This document shows, piece after piece, positions 26,822 through 35,402 of a stretch of DNA of 64,000 nucleotides. The notes under the pieces were generated by a model. It searched no databases. It was not told the DNA's origin and saw only the letters and a list, made by a program, of their open reading frames with translations. Positions within the stretch are counted from its first letter, which is position 1, and each line of letters opens with the position of its first letter. Both the position numbers and the translations under genes were made by a program. The stretch comes from Pseudoxanthomonas sp. J31 (lineage in GTDB: Bacteria > Pseudomonadota > Gammaproteobacteria > Xanthomonadales > Xanthomonadaceae): contig NZ_AZNZ01000003.1 of assembly GCF_000510725.1 (NCBI RefSeq), positions 1 to 64,000 of the forward strand, written 5' to 3'.

Positions 26822-28444
26822 ATGCACCGCTATCTCGGCTACGCCGGCGCCTGGGTCCTGCTGCTGGTTTCGATCCCGCTGGCCCTGCGCTGGCCCTCCT
26901 GGGGCTGGGGCGCGGCCATCGGCCTGGTGCTGGTCGCGCTCGGCACCCTCGACCTGCTGCAGAAGCGCAGCACCCTGCGCCGCAACTATCCGCTGCTGGC
27001 CTGGTTCCGCTACGGGCTGGAATCGGTCGGGCCGGAGATCCGCCAGTACTTCGTCGAGGCCGATACCGACGAGGTGCCGTTCTCGCGCCAGCAGCGGGCG
27101 CTGGTGTACCGGCGCGCCAAGAACGTGATGGACGTGGTGCCGTTCGGCACCCTGCAGGACGCCTACGCCACCGACTACGAGTGGATCAACCACTCGCTGG
27201 CGCCGACCAGGATCGCCGACCACGACTTCCGCATCACCGTCGGCCCGGACGCGGCCCAGCCGTACCGGGCCAGCGTGTTCAACATCTCGGCGATGAGCTT
27301 CGGCTCGCTGTCGGCCAACGCGATCCGCGCGCTCAACGAGGGCGCCCGCCGCGGCGGCTTCTACCACGACACCGGCGAGGGCTCGATCTCCCCCTACCAC
27401 CTGGAGCCGGGCGGCGACCTGGTCTGGGAGCTGGGCTCGGGCTACTTCGGCTGCCGTGATGGCAACGGCCGCTTCGACCCGGAGCGCTTCGCCGAGCAGG
27501 CGGCGCGGCCGCAGGTGAGGATGATCGAGGTCAAGCTGTCGCAGGGCGCCAAGCCCGGCCACGGCGGGGTGCTGCCGGCGGCCAAGGTCAGCGCCGAGAT
27601 CGCCGCCACCCGCGGCGTGCCGATGGGCGCCGACTGCGTCTCGCCTTCCAGCCATCCGGAGTTCGACACCCCGCTGGGCCTGTTGCAGTTCGTGGCCAGG
27701 CTGCGCGAACTTTCAGGCGGCAAGCCGGTGGGCTTCAAGCTGGCCATCGGCCATCCCTGGGAATGGTTCGCCGTCGCCAAGGCGATGCACGAAAGCGGCC
27801 TGCTGCCGGACTTCATCGTGGTCGACGGCGCCGAGGGCGGCACCGGCGCGGCGCCGGTGGAGTTCATGGACCACATCGGCGTGCCCATGCACGAGGGCCT
27901 GATGCTGGTGCACAACACCCTGGTCGGGCTGGGCCTGCGCCAGCGCATCCGCCTGGCCGGGGCAGGGCGGATCACCAGCGCGTTCGACATCGCCCGCACC
28001 CTGGCCATGGGCGCGGACTGGTGCAACGCCGGCCGCGCCTTCATGTTCGCCCTGGGCTGCATCCAGTCGCTGAGCTGCCACACCGACCGCTGCCCGACCG
28101 GCATCGCCACCCAGGACCCGCGCCGCTGGCGCAACCTGGACCCGCAGGACAAGGCCACCCGGGTCTACCAGTTCCATCTCAACACCGTGCGCGCGCTGCG
28201 CGACCTGTTGTGCGCGGCCGGGCTCAACCATCCATCCGAGCTGGGCCCGGAGCACATCCTGCGTCGGGTGTCGCCGACCGAGATCCGCTCGCTGGCCGCG
28301 CTGTACCACTTCCTGGAACCGGGCGAGCTGCTGCACGGCACCCCGTCGCATGCGGTGTTCCGCGCATTCTGGGCCGATGCCGACCCGCGCAGCTTCGGCC
28401 CGCCGCCGCGGCTGGCCGCGCTGCGCTCCAGCAAGAGCCGCTGA
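26822..28444 (+). CDS. FMN-binding glutamate-synthase-like protein
   Basis: Stand-alone protein (540 residues) resembling the FMN/synthase domain of glutamate synthase large subunit, preceded by two membrane helices (about 5-45). Landmarks are MSFGSLSANAIRALNEGA, PGHGGVLPAAKV, the VVDGAEGGTGAAP loop and the C-x5-C-x4-C cluster motif (GCIQSLSCHTDRCPTG) that binds [3Fe-4S] in GltB. It lacks the glutaminase and GXGXG domains, so it probably is not a full glutamate synthase. Members of this group are widespread but poorly characterised. The AGGAGG at 26812-26817 supports the ATG. A TAGACT -10-like box lies at 26789-26794. Confidence 0.85.
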   Translation: MHRYLGYAGAWVLLLVSIPLALRWPSWGWGAAIGLVLVALGTLDLLQKRSTLRRNYPLLAWFRYGLESVGPEIRQYFVEADTDEVPFSRQQRALVYRRAKNVMDVVPFGTLQDAYATDYEWINHSLAPTRIADHDFRITVGPDAAQPYRASVFNISAMSFGSLSANAIRALNEGARRGGFYHDTGEGSISPYHLEPGGDLVWELGSGYFGCRDGNGRFDPERFAEQAARPQVRMIEVKLSQGAKPGHGGVLPAAKVSAEIAATRGVPMGADCVSPSSHPEFDTPLGLLQFVARLRELSGGKPVGFKLAIGHPWEWFAVAKAMHESGLLPDFIVVDGAEGGTGAAPVEFMDHIGVPMHEGLMLVHNTLVGLGLRQRIRLAGAGRITSAFDIARTLAMGADWCNAGRAFMFALGCIQSLSCHTDRCPTGIATQDPRRWRNLDPQDKATRVYQFHLNTVRALRDLLCAAGLNHPSELGPEHILRRVSPTEIRSLAALYHFLEPGELLHGTPSHAVFRAFWADADPRSFGPPPRLAALRSSKSR

Positions 28445-28485
28445 GCAGGCGCCGCCGATCCGGCCTGCGCGCGGCGGGCCATGCC

Positions 28486-31400
28486 TCACCGCCCGCCGCC
28501 GGCGTCGGTGGGGTGGCCATGCACGGGCAGCCGCGGCGCGTCGTGGCGGGCCGCCGAATGCAGCGGGCGCCCGGAGAGCCGGCGCATGGCCAGGTAGAAC
28601 ACCGGGGTCAGGAACAGCCCGAACAGGGTCACGCCCAGCATCCCGAAGAACACGGAGATGCCCATGGCCTGGCGCATCTCCGCGCCCGCGCCGTGCGCGA
28701 ACACCAGCGGCACCACGCCCATGATGAAGGCCAGCGAGGTCATCAGGATCGGGCGCAGGCGCAGCCGGCAGGCCTCGAGCACGGCGTCGAGCGTGCCGTG
28801 CCCTGCCATCTCCAGCTCGCGCGCGAATTCCACGATCAGGATCGCGTTCTTCGACGCCAGGCCGACCAGCACAATCAGGCCGATCTGGGTGAAGATGTTG
28901 TTGTCGCCGCCGGTCAGCCACACGCCGGCCAGCGCCGACAGCACGCTCATCGGAACGATCAGCACCACCGCCAGCGGCAGGGTCAGGCTTTCGTACTGGG
29001 CCGCAAGCACCAGCAGCACCAGCAGCACGCACAGCGGGAAGATCCACAGCGCGCTGTTGCCGGCGATGATCTGCTGGTAGGTCAGGTCGGTCCACTCGAA
29101 GCCGATGCCCGGCGGCAGGGTGCGCGCGGCCACGCGCTCGATCGCGGCCATCGCCTGCGACGAGGAGTAGCCCGCGGCCGGGGCTCCGCTGAGGTCCGCC
29201 GCGGTGTAGCCGTTGTAGCGCGTGACCAGCTCCGGGCCGTAGGCCTGCCCGACCCGGGCGAAGGCCGCCAGCGGCACCATCTGGCCGTCGGCCGCGCGCG
29301 TCTTCAGCTGCAGCACGTCCTCCGGGTGTGCGCGGTGCGGCGCGTCGGCCTGGGCGCGCACTTGGTAGACGCGCCCGAACAGGTTGAAGTCGTTGACGTA
29401 GAACGAGCCCAGGTACACCTGCAGGGTCTGGAACACCTCCGTGACCGCGATGCCCAGCTGCTTGGCCTTGATCCGGTCCACGTCCACGCGCAGCTGCGGC
29501 ACGTTGATCTGGTAGGTGGAGAACAGTGGCGTCAGCTCCGGCTCCTTCGCCGCCTCGGCGATGAACTCGCGGGTCGCCGCGTGCAGGGCGTCGTAGCCCA
29601 GGTTGCCGCGGTCCTCCAGCTGCAGCTTGAACCCGCCCATCGAGCCGATGCCCATCACCGGCGGGGCCGGGAACACCCCGGCGAAGGTGGATTTCTCCAG
29701 GCCGGCGTACTTGGCGTTGAGCGAGGCGGCGATGGCGTCGGCGCCCAGGCCTTTGCGCCGCTCGAACGGCTCCAGCAGGATGAAGCCCAGGCCGGAGCTG
29801 GGGCTGGTGGTGGTGCCGTTGATCGACAGCCCGGCGTAGGACGAGGTCGAAGCCACGCCCGGCTCGGCCAGGGCGATGTCGGTCATCCGCGCCAGCACTT
29901 CGTCGGTGCGGTCCAGGGTGGAGCCGGCCGGAAGCTGCACGAAGCTGATCAGGTACTCCTTGTCCTGGGCCGGGACGAAGCCGCCGGGGACCGCCTTGCC
30001 CAGCGCGGCGGTGGCCAGCAGCAGCACGCCGTACACCGCCATCACCACGGTCTTGCGTCCGGCCAGGCGCGCCACGCCGTGGCCGTAGCGTTCCGCACCG
30101 CGGTCGAAGACGCGGTTGAAGCGGGCGAAGAAGCCGCCGAAGACCCGGTGCATGGCCCGCGTCAGCCAGTCCGCCTGCGCGCCATGCGGCCTCAGCAGCA
30201 GCGCCGACAGCGCCGGCGACAGGGTCAGCGAGTTGATCGCCGACAGCACCGTGGACACGGCAATGGTCACCGCGAACTGCTGGTAGAAGCGGCCGGTCAG
30301 CCCAGACAGGAAGGCCAGCGGGACGAACACCGCCGCCAAGGTCAGGGCGATGGCGATGATCGGGCCGCTGACCTCGCGCATGGCCCGGTAGGTCGCCTCG
30401 CGGGGGGCGAGGCCCGTCGCGATGTTGCGCTCGACGTTCTCCACCACCACGATCGCGTCGTCGACCACGATGCCGATCGCCAGCACCAGGCCGAACAGGC
30501 TCAGCGCGTTGATCGAGAAGCCGAACAGGTACAGGCAGGCCATCGTGCCGACGATCGACACCGGCACCGCGAGCAGCGGGATGATCGAGGCGCGCCAGGT
30601 CTGCAGGAACAGGAACACCACGACCACCACCAGGACGATGGCCTCGAACAGCGTCCGCACCACCGCATCGATGCTGGCCTGCACCGAGCGGGTAGGGTTG
30701 TAGACGATCACGTAGTCCAGGCCTTCGGGGAACTGGCGCTTGAGCTCCTCCATCGTCGTCCTGACGTTGGCGGCGATGTCCAGCGCGTTGGCGCCGGGGG
30801 CCTCCATGATCGCCAGCGGCACCGCCGGTTCCGTGCCGAGGTAGGCGCGCACGCCGTATTCCTGCGCCGCCATCTCGATCCGGGCGACGTCGCGCAACAG
30901 GGTGGTGCGGCCGTCGTGACCTGCGCGCAGCACGATGCCGCCGAACTCCTCCGGCGTGCGCAGCCGGCCTTCGGCGCTGACCGACATCTGGAACGGCGTT
31001 CCCTCGGGCACCGGCGCCGCGCCGATGCTGCCCACCGCCGCCTGGGTGTTCTGCTCGCGGATCGCGGCCACCACCTCGGCCGCGGTCAGCCCGCGCGCGG
31101 CGACCGCGTCCGGATCCAGCCACACGCGCATCGCGTAGGCGCCCGGGCCCCACAGGTTGACCTGGCCCACGCCGTCGATCCGCGCCAGCCGGTCGCGCAC
31201 GTTCCGGATCGCATAGTTGCTCAGGTAATTGGCGTCGTAGCGCCCGTCCGGGGACAGCAGGTGCACCGCCAGGGTGATGTTGGGCGAGATCTTGGTCGTG
31301 GTGACGCCCAGCCGCTGCACTTCCTCCGGCAGGCGTGGCACGGCCTGCTCGACCCGGTTGCGCACCCATTGCAGGGCCTGGTCCGGATCGGTGCCCAGCC

Positions 31401-31689
31401 TGAAGGTGACGGTGAGGAACAGGTTGCCGTCCGCGTTGGCCAGCGACTGCATGTACAGCATGTTCTCCACGCCGTTGACGGATTCCTCGATCGGCGCGGC
31501 GACGGTCTCGGCGAGGGTTGTGGCGTTGGCGCCGGGATACTGCGCCTGCACCATGACCGAGGGCGGTACCACCTGCGGATACTCCGAGACCGGCAGCTGG
31601 AACATGGCGATGGCGCCGGCGATGAAGATCAGCGCCGAGACCACCCCGGCGAAGATCGGCCGGTCGATGAAGAAGCGCGACAGGTTCAT
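28486..31689 (-). CDS. RND multidrug efflux transporter (AcrB/MexB type)
   Basis: Inner-membrane proton/drug antiporter of 1067 residues, an HAE-1 family length. It begins MNLSRFFIDRPIFAGV. The proton-relay DD pair lies in GIVVDDAIVVVENVER of helix 4 and the partner lysine in GLASKNAILIVEFA of helix 10. Two large periplasmic loops and twelve helices fit AcrB. The start overlaps the stop of the adaptor gene (ATGA at 31686-31689). The frame is open far upstream, but that part only shadows other genes. No TolC-like channel is nearby, so it must use one encoded elsewhere. Substrates cannot be predicted. Confidence 0.94.
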   Translation of the reverse strand: MNLSRFFIDRPIFAGVVSALIFIAGAIAMFQLPVSEYPQVVPPSVMVQAQYPGANATTLAETVAAPIEESVNGVENMLYMQSLANADGNLFLTVTFRLGTDPDQALQWVRNRVEQAVPRLPEEVQRLGVTTTKISPNITLAVHLLSPDGRYDANYLSNYAIRNVRDRLARIDGVGQVNLWGPGAYAMRVWLDPDAVAARGLTAAEVVAAIREQNTQAAVGSIGAAPVPEGTPFQMSVSAEGRLRTPEEFGGIVLRAGHDGRTTLLRDVARIEMAAQEYGVRAYLGTEPAVPLAIMEAPGANALDIAANVRTTMEELKRQFPEGLDYVIVYNPTRSVQASIDAVVRTLFEAIVLVVVVVFLFLQTWRASIIPLLAVPVSIVGTMACLYLFGFSINALSLFGLVLAIGIVVDDAIVVVENVERNIATGLAPREATYRAMREVSGPIIAIALTLAAVFVPLAFLSGLTGRFYQQFAVTIAVSTVLSAINSLTLSPALSALLLRPHGAQADWLTRAMHRVFGGFFARFNRVFDRGAERYGHGVARLAGRKTVVMAVYGVLLLATAALGKAVPGGFVPAQDKEYLISFVQLPAGSTLDRTDEVLARMTDIALAEPGVASTSSYAGLSINGTTTSPSSGLGFILLEPFERRKGLGADAIAASLNAKYAGLEKSTFAGVFPAPPVMGIGSMGGFKLQLEDRGNLGYDALHAATREFIAEAAKEPELTPLFSTYQINVPQLRVDVDRIKAKQLGIAVTEVFQTLQVYLGSFYVNDFNLFGRVYQVRAQADAPHRAHPEDVLQLKTRAADGQMVPLAAFARVGQAYGPELVTRYNGYTAADLSGAPAAGYSSSQAMAAIERVAARTLPPGIGFEWTDLTYQQIIAGNSALWIFPLCVLLVLLVLAAQYESLTLPLAVVLIVPMSVLSALAGVWLTGGDNNIFTQIGLIVLVGLASKNAILIVEFARELEMAGHGTLDAVLEACRLRLRPILMTSLAFIMGVVPLVFAHGAGAEMRQAMGISVFFGMLGVTLFGLFLTPVFYLAMRRLSGRPLHSAARHDAPRLPVHGHPTDAGGGR

Positions 31690-32840
31690 CGCAGCGGCCC
31701 TCCCTCGCGCGGCGGAGCCGGCACGGCGGCGACGAGGTCGCCCGGGCGTACCCGCTGCGCGCCCTCGACGATCACCTGGTCGCCCGGCGCCAGGCCGCTG
31801 CGCACCACGCGGAGGCCGCCCTGGCGGCTGCCCAGTTCGATCTGGCGGTACTCGACCCGGCCGTCCCGGCCGACCACCAGCACGAAACGGCGGTCCTGGT
31901 CGGTCCCGATCGCGGCCTCGTCGACCAGCACCGCCAGGTAGGGCTCGCTGGCCTGCAGTCGGACCCGGGCCTGCAGGCCGGGAATCATGCGCCCGTCGGG
32001 GTTGTCCAGCACCGCGCGCACGCGGATCGTGCCCGAGCGCGTGTCCAGCTGGTTGTCCAGCGAATGCAGCCTGCCGGCGTGCGGATGGCCTTCCTCGCCG
32101 GCCAGGCCGACCTGCACCCGCAGCGGCCGGGTGCCCTTGCGCGCGTCCAGGTAGCGCAGCAGGGTCTGCTCGTCGACGTTGAACGAGGCGTAGATCGGAT
32201 CGAGGGTGACGATGGAGGTCAGCGGGGCGGCATCGCCGCCGGCCTTGACCACGTTGCCGGCGGTCACCTCCGAGCGCGAGATGCGGCCGCTGATGGGCGC
32301 GCGGATGAGGGTGTAGTCCACGTCCAGGCGGGCGCGGTCGGCCGCGGCCCGCGCCGCCTGCGCCGCCGAGGCGGCCTCGCGCGCCGCGTTCTCCAGCGCG
32401 TCGAACTCGCGCCGGGAAATGGTGTTTGCCTCCAGCAGGCGCCGCCCGCGTTCCAGTTCCAGGACGGTGAAGCGCTGGCGGTCCCGGGCCTGGGCCAGCG
32501 CCGCCGCCGCGCGCCTGGCCTCGACCTCGAACGGCTCCGGGTCGATCGTGTACAGCAGGTCGCCCTCGCGGACCTGCTGGCCGTCGTGGAAATGCACGCC
32601 CAGCAGGGTGCCTGCGACCCGCGGGCGGATTTCCACCTGCCCGACTGCCTCCAGGCGGCCCGAATATTCCGCCCAGTCGGTGACGCGCCGGGTGGCGACG
32701 GTCTGCACCTGCACAATCGGCGGGGCAGGGGCCGGGCCGGGCTGCGCGCGGCTGCCCAGCAGGGCCGCGGCTGCGCCACTGGCGACCAGTATGGAGGCTG
32801 CGGCCCACAGGACCGTCCGGCGTTGGGGGATGGTGGACAT
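31686..32840 (-). CDS. RND periplasmic adaptor protein (AcrA/MexA type)
   Basis: Membrane-fusion protein that links the RND pump to an outer-membrane channel, with 384 residues. A signal anchor covers about 10-30. A split lipoyl domain (VEIRPRVAGTLLGVHFHDGQQV...LIRAPISGRISRS, noted by its ends), a coiled-coil hairpin (about 100-170) and beta-barrel domains follow. No lipobox cysteine is present, unlike AcrA and MexA, so it would be anchored by its N-terminal helix or be free. ATG 32840 lacks a clear Shine-Dalgarno site. An upstream TTG at 32870 with GGAG is an alternative that adds ten residues. Confidence 0.9.
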   Translation of the reverse strand: MSTIPQRRTVLWAAASILVASGAAAALLGSRAQPGPAPAPPIVQVQTVATRRVTDWAEYSGRLEAVGQVEIRPRVAGTLLGVHFHDGQQVREGDLLYTIDPEPFEVEARRAAAALAQARDRQRFTVLELERGRRLLEANTISRREFDALENAAREAASAAQAARAAADRARLDVDYTLIRAPISGRISRSEVTAGNVVKAGGDAAPLTSIVTLDPIYASFNVDEQTLLRYLDARKGTRPLRVQVGLAGEEGHPHAGRLHSLDNQLDTRSGTIRVRAVLDNPDGRMIPGLQARVRLQASEPYLAVLVDEAAIGTDQDRRFVLVVGRDGRVEYRQIELGSRQGGLRVVRSGLAPGDQVIVEGAQRVRPGDLVAAVPAPPREGGPLR

Positions 32841-33075
32841 GGCATGGCTCTGCGCGGGAGAGGGGCGCAAAGTCTCCGGGCGCGGGACGCGCCGATACAG
32901 GCGCCGGCCGGGCTTTCTGTGTTGCCTTGCGTGGAATTATCGGCGCAGGCGCGCGCGCAGCGGCATTTGCCGCACCGCGCCGCGCGCGCGAATACCGGGT
33001 TCCACGCACGGCAATAATCGTTGCGCAGGCGCCGGCTATGCTCGGTCCCCACTTTCCGAACATGGTTCCGCGGAC

Positions 33076-33918
33076 ATGAGCTTTTCCGTCCAACCCACGG
33101 GCGAGGGCATGGGTATCCCGCAGCTGGGCTACGGGGTATGGCAGGTCGAGCCGGATGCCAGCGCCGCCCTGGTTGCCCACGCCTTGCGCACCGGCTACCG
33201 GCTGATCGACACCGCCGAGGCCTACTACAACGAGGAAGGCGTGGGCGAAGGCATCCGCGCCTCGGGCGTGGCACGGGACCAGGTCATGGTGGCGACCAAG
33301 GTCTGGAACACGCACCACGGCTACGACCAGACCCTGCGCGCGTTCGACGCCAGCCTGCACCGGCTCGGCCTGGACTACGTCGACCTGTACCTGATGCACT
33401 GGCCCTCGCGGATCCGCAATGCCTACGTCGATACCTGGCGGGCGATGGTCCGGCTGCGCGAGGAGGGGCGCGTGCGCGCCATCGGCGTGTGCAATTTCGC
33501 CATCCCGCAGCTGCAGCGCCTGATCGGCGAGACCGGGGTGGTGCCGGTGTTGAACCAGGTCGAGCTGCATCCGTACTTCCAGCAGCGGGCGCTGCGGCGG
33601 TTCCACCGGGAAGCCGGGATCGCCACCCAGTCCTGGAGCCCGCTGGGCGTGTGGAAGGACGGCCCGGCCTCGCCGCTCGACGATCAGGTGGTCCGGGCAC
33701 TGGCGGCCAAGCACGGCAGGACCCCGGCCCAGGTGGTCCTGCGCTGGCACCTGGACAACGGCCTGCTGGTGGTCTCCAAATCGGCGCGTCCGGCGCGCAT
33801 CGAGGAGAACTTCCGGATCGGGGACTTCGCGCTCGACGAGGAGGACCTGGCGCGCATGGCGGCGCTGGACCGCGCCGACGGACGCCTGGGGCCCGACCCG
33901 GAAACGGCGGAGTTCTAG
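33076..33918 (+). CDS. Aldo/keto reductase
   Basis: NADPH-dependent oxidoreductase of 280 residues related to 2,5-diketo-D-gluconate reductases. The catalytic tetrad is complete: D45 and Y50 in LIDTAEAYYNE, K75 in VATKVW and H108 in LYLMHWP. The NADP-binding segment with KSARPARIEEN is near residue 235. It is divergent from the RND operon and is followed 52 bp later by a LysR regulator in the same direction. The physiological substrate is unknown; detoxification of aldehydes is plausible for the context. Confidence 0.92.
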   Translation: MSFSVQPTGEGMGIPQLGYGVWQVEPDASAALVAHALRTGYRLIDTAEAYYNEEGVGEGIRASGVARDQVMVATKVWNTHHGYDQTLRAFDASLHRLGLDYVDLYLMHWPSRIRNAYVDTWRAMVRLREEGRVRAIGVCNFAIPQLQRLIGETGVVPVLNQVELHPYFQQRALRRFHREAGIATQSWSPLGVWKDGPASPLDDQVVRALAAKHGRTPAQVVLRWHLDNGLLVVSKSARPARIEENFRIGDFALDEEDLARMAALDRADGRLGPDPETAEF

Positions 33919-33970
33919 CATTCCACCGGCGCGTCCGGCGCGGCGCACGGCAGGCAGAGGAGGGAGAGGA

Positions 33971-34891
33971 ATGGATCGACTTCAGGCCATGCAGGTGTTC
34001 GCCCGGGTGGTCGAGGCCAACAGCTTCAGCAAGGCGGCCGACAGCCTGGCGCTTCCGCCTTCCTCGGTCACGCGCGCGGTCAAGGAGCTGGAGAACTACC
34101 TCGGCGTGCGCCTGCTCCAGCGCACCACCCGGCACCTCAGCCTGACCCCCGACGGCAGCCTCTACTACGACCATTGCCGGCGCCTGCTGGCCGAGATCGA
34201 GGCGGTGGAAGCCTCGTTCCCGGGCAGCGCCGGGCGGCCGCGGGGTCGGCTGCGGGTGGACATGACCCCGTCGTTCGCCCGGCTGTTCGTGCTGCCTGCG
34301 ATCCGGACCTTCCAGGACGCCTATCCGGAGGTCGAGCTGACCCTGACCCTCGGCGACCGCACCGTCGACCTCGTCCAGGAGGGCGTGGACTGCGTGGTCC
34401 GCGCCGGCGTGCCCCGGGATTCGGCCACGCTCGTGGCGCGCCGGATCGCCGGGTTCGAGTGGGTCATCTGCGCCGCGCCGGCCTACCTGGAGCGGTACGG
34501 CGAACCGCGCTCGCTGGAAGACCTGCGCCAGCACCGGGCGGTCGGCTTCCTGTCCGGCCGCAGCGGCCGCCGCACGCACTGGAGCCTGGTGGTCGACGGC
34601 GAGGAGTACGCGGCGCAGCTGCGCGAGGACATCACCGTCGACGACACCGATGCCTACGTCGCCTGCGGGCTGGAAGGCCTGGGGCTGGTCCGGGCGGCCA
34701 GCTACATGGTGGTCCCGCACCTGCGCAGCGGGCGCCTGCGGCGGGTGTTGCCGGAACTGAAGGCGCCGACCGTGCCCTTGTCGCTGATGTATCCGCAGAA
34801 CCGCCACCTGTCGCCGACGGTGCGCGCCTTCGCCGACTGGATCGGCGGGCTGATGCGCGCGGTGGAACCACAGTGGAAGCTGCCCGGCTAG
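33971..34891 (+). CDS. LysR-family transcriptional regulator
   Basis: A 306-residue LysR-type regulator. The winged helix-turn-helix spans residues 1-60 (FARVVEANSFSKAADSLALP, then RAVKELENYLGVRLLQRTTR, broken here into two parts) and the effector domain about 90-295. GGAGGGAGAGGA before the ATG is a strong ribosome binding site. It may regulate the reductase upstream or the divergent efflux operon, but LysR proteins usually act on a divergent promoter, and this gene is not divergent from either, so the target is open. Confidence 0.92.
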   Translation: MDRLQAMQVFARVVEANSFSKAADSLALPPSSVTRAVKELENYLGVRLLQRTTRHLSLTPDGSLYYDHCRRLLAEIEAVEASFPGSAGRPRGRLRVDMTPSFARLFVLPAIRTFQDAYPEVELTLTLGDRTVDLVQEGVDCVVRAGVPRDSATLVARRIAGFEWVICAAPAYLERYGEPRSLEDLRQHRAVGFLSGRSGRRTHWSLVVDGEEYAAQLREDITVDDTDAYVACGLEGLGLVRAASYMVVPHLRSGRLRRVLPELKAPTVPLSLMYPQNRHLSPTVRAFADWIGGLMRAVEPQWKLPG

Positions 34892-35132
34892 GCGCGGCCA
34901 CGGCACCGGACCGTCGCGCGGGCCGTGCCGCCATCGGGCAGGCCAGCGTGCGACCGCAACCAGGCACGGTGTGTCCCGGCCGCGCCCGGCTCCGTGCGAC
35001 GGCGCCGTGGTGGCTGTCCGGCTCCGGGGCAGGGCGATGGATGGATGCCCCGGCCGGATGGCCAACGCGCACGAGCCACCGCGCGCGGATCGACCCGGCA
35101 GATGCCGCGGGACGAAGCCGGCGCGAAAACCG
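34892..35132. other. Gene-free stretch between LysR gene and tRNA-Val promoter
   Basis: About 240 bp of very GC-rich sequence with short inverted repeats, for example CACGGC near 34900 against GCCGTG near 34922, that could form a weak hairpin behind the LysR gene. Open frames here run into flanking features on all sides, and I see no start with a ribosome binding site. Nothing further can be supported. Confidence 0.4.
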
Positions 35133-35161
35133 TTGACCTTTCCGCGACGCCCCTTTAACAT
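35133..35161 (+). promoter_or_regulatory. Sigma-70 promoter of tRNA-Val
   Basis: TTGACC (35133-35138) and TAACAT (35156-35161) with 17-bp spacing, followed by GCGCAGCCCGC, a GC-rich discriminator. The mature tRNA starts 36 nt after the -10 box. Confidence 0.72.
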
Positions 35162-35196
35162 GCGCAGCCCGCACCGACTGGTGCGGAGGAAAACCC

Positions 35197-35271
35197 GGGC
35201 GGTTAGCTCAGCGGTAGAGCATTGCCTTCACACGGCAAGGGTCGCAGGTTCGATCCCTGCACCGCCCACCA
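35197..35271 (+). tRNA. tRNA-Val (CAC)
   Basis: Seventy-five nt with acceptor GGGCGGT/ACCGCCC, D arm GCTC...GAGC, anticodon CAC in CTTCACACG, T arm GCAGG-TTCGATC-CCTGC and encoded ACCA. A terminator follows 9 nt later. Confidence 0.97.
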
Positions 35272-35280
35272 GCTTCCAGG

Positions 35281-35308
35281 AAAGGCCGGCTGCCAAGCCG
35301 GCCTTTTT
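35281..35308 (+). terminator. Rho-independent terminator after tRNA-Val
   Basis: AAAGGCCGGC (35281-35290) and GCCGGCCTTT (35297-35306) form a perfect 10-bp stem with a 6-nt loop, running into a TTTTT tract. Confidence 0.88.
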
Positions 35309-35330
35309 GCATGCCGCGTTCACGCGGGCC

Positions 35331-35359
35331 TTAACAATGCCCCGATTTGGCCGCATCAT
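35331..35359 (+). promoter_or_regulatory. Candidate promoter of the sensor kinase operon
   Basis: TTAACA (35331-35336) and CATCAT (35354-35359) are 17 bp apart, just downstream of the tRNA terminator. A transcript from here would start near 35366. That excludes the upstream ATG at 35337 as the kinase start and favours TTG 35403. Confidence 0.4.
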
Positions 35360-35402
35360 CGGGAGCGTCTCACGGTGTTGGCCGCGAACAGGGAGTTGGA
35401 AC

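Noticed and set aside
28486-33948. A single 1820-codon minus-strand frame that includes the RND pump
   Set aside because: The part above 31689 re-reads the adaptor and reductase genes in another frame. The RND start is fixed by homology and the ATGA overlap.
35337-35339. ATG as start of the sensor kinase
   Set aside because: It falls inside a candidate promoter spacer and has no ribosome binding site. TTG 35403 has GGGAG at correct spacing and directly precedes the first helix. Not fully excluded.
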